Below the pieces are notes generated by a model. That model was not told where the DNA came from. It ran no database searches and was given only the letters and a program-made list of their open reading frames with translations. From Neospora caninum Liverpool (taxonomy: Eukaryota; Apicomplexa; Conoidasida; Eucoccidiorida; Sarcocystidae), in contig NC_018393.1 of NCBI RefSeq assembly GCF_000208865.1, forward strand, positions 806,001-870,000: DNA of 64,000 nucleotides. The letters are read 5' to 3'. This document shows positions 63,380 through 64,000 of this stretch, piece by piece (within the stretch, counting starts at the first letter, position 1; each line of letters begins with the position of its first letter). A program made the position numbers and the translations under genes.

Positions 63380-63844
63380 TGCATATAGTTGAGCAAGGGT
63401 GTATGTAAGAGACACGGATTTTGTGTGCGAAGAACCGGCTTCTGTGCCCAAATGGGGCAAGCGTTGACCGTTTTTTAGAGGGCGGCCTCAATGGATCTGT
63501 GGAGAGTTGCACGTTTACTGGGCCGTGTGTTTCTCCTTCGGGTTGTTCTGTGTGTGTTGTGGGTGAACACTCCGGCTTTCGCAGCCCTCTCTCCTTCGGT
63601 GCCTTGTGTCCAGCGGAAGATTTTTGTCGAACCGAAAGAAAGGCGAAGCGGAGATCTCTCTCACCATGTACGTCAGGTTGGGAGCGACGGCCTTCATGCG
63701 AACCTTGAGGTACTCTGCGAGGTTCGCCCTATACTCGACGAGTTCCTCCACGCGGTTCGCCAGGGTGTTGATGTGCATCAGATCTTCCTCTGTGATATCT
63801 GTCCCCATCGACGTCTCAGCCGACATCTTCACTTCCGCCGCAAT
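61544..63844 (-). CDS. NOP58: Nucleolar protein NOP58 (box C/D snoRNP core), 5'-partial
   Basis: Transcript order: 63844-63665, 63118-62920, 62408-62202, 61731-61544. Junctions keep phase and give the last 257 residues; earlier exons lie beyond 64000. The sequence covers the coiled coil ([32 protein letters not shown]) and the Nop domain (APNLTYM joined to [57 protein letters not shown], and [12 protein letters not shown]). The tail is acidic then Lys-rich ([16 protein letters not shown]). TEEDL, YLKVRM, LLNL and the LVGQ-KGKISR-LAAK wording match NOP58 rather than NOP56 or PRP31. It scaffolds box C/D snoRNPs with fibrillarin, NOP56 and the 15.5K protein for 2'-O-methylation and cleavage of pre-rRNA. 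The C-terminal KKE/KKD repeats of yeast and animal proteins are reduced to a short basic-acidic end. Confidence 0.95.
62028..62158. repeat. (CTAT)n-(TA)n microsatellite in a NOP58 intron
   Basis: About 16 CTAT units run into TATATAAATA repeats within the 61732-62201 intron. Confidence 0.9.
63286..63375. repeat. TA microsatellites in a NOP58 intron
   Basis: Two TA runs separated by GCATTTATACATGCATATATGG in the 63119-63664 intron. Confidence 0.85.
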
Positions 63845-64000
63845 CTGCGCAAACAAAAATGCGTCAAACAGAACGAACGAATTGCGACCTCGGCACGCAT
63901 GCAGAAGGCGCGAAATTTTTTACACGCTCCAGAGGGGCGACAGAAAGTGGGGGGCAAAGAAAAATACGCTCGTACAGACCCAGGTGTGCCCAGACATGTG
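63845..64000 (-). other. NOP58 intron continuing past the window edge
   Basis: The acceptor TTTGCGCAG at 63845-63853 begins the visible coding part. The remaining bases to 64000 have no conserved coding match and are taken as intron. Confidence 0.6.

Overview
This is nuclear DNA of a tissue-cyst-forming coccidian apicomplexan, most likely Toxoplasma gondii or a close relative (Neospora, Hammondia). The reasons are SRS/SAG-type GPI-anchored surface antigens, intron-rich genes with GTAAG/GTGAG donors and pyrimidine-AG acceptors, Arg/Ser-rich low-complexity inserts in conserved proteins, dense TGCATGC motifs, and many (TA)n and (CTAT)n microsatellites between genes. Gene models were built by hand: exons were joined only where splice sites, reading phase and family conservation agreed.

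Layout: (1) 1-3300, the tail of one SRS antigen gene and a complete second copy, tandem duplicates that share coding ends and 3' flanks. (2) 4248-6944, minus strand, a three-exon Omp85/SAM50 mitochondrial outer-membrane beta-barrel assembly protein. (3) 9170-31527, plus strand, one giant HEAT-repeat gene of about 5,700 codons whose recognisable segments resemble the Maestro-HEAT protein MROH1. (4) 35194-36941, plus, the nascent-polypeptide-associated complex alpha subunit, three exons. (5) 36942-41070, a gene-poor stretch with microsatellites, poly-G, a 100-N gap and a corrupted duplicate that looks like an assembly error. (6) 41071-45789, minus, an AGC-like protein kinase with an unusual catalytic loop and a tandem-repeat insert in its activation segment. 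(7) 47838-54746, plus, a nine-exon DEAD-box helicase of the Spb4/DDX55 ribosome-biogenesis family. (8) 56938-59418, plus, a single-exon major-facilitator transporter, probably of the apicomplexan ApiAT amino-acid transporter family. (9) 61544-63844, minus, the C-terminal exons of NOP58; its 5' exons lie beyond the window.

The genes do not form a pathway. Two (Spb4 and NOP58) act in nucleolar ribosome production, NAC acts at the ribosome exit, and SAM50 inserts mitochondrial outer-membrane proteins. No CRISPR array, rRNA gene, convincing tRNA or autonomous transposon was seen. The least ordinary items are the giant MROH1-like gene with a triplicated 3' splice site, the altered kinase, a dispersed palindrome (GGTGTACRTACACC) found both between and inside genes, and the gap artefact.
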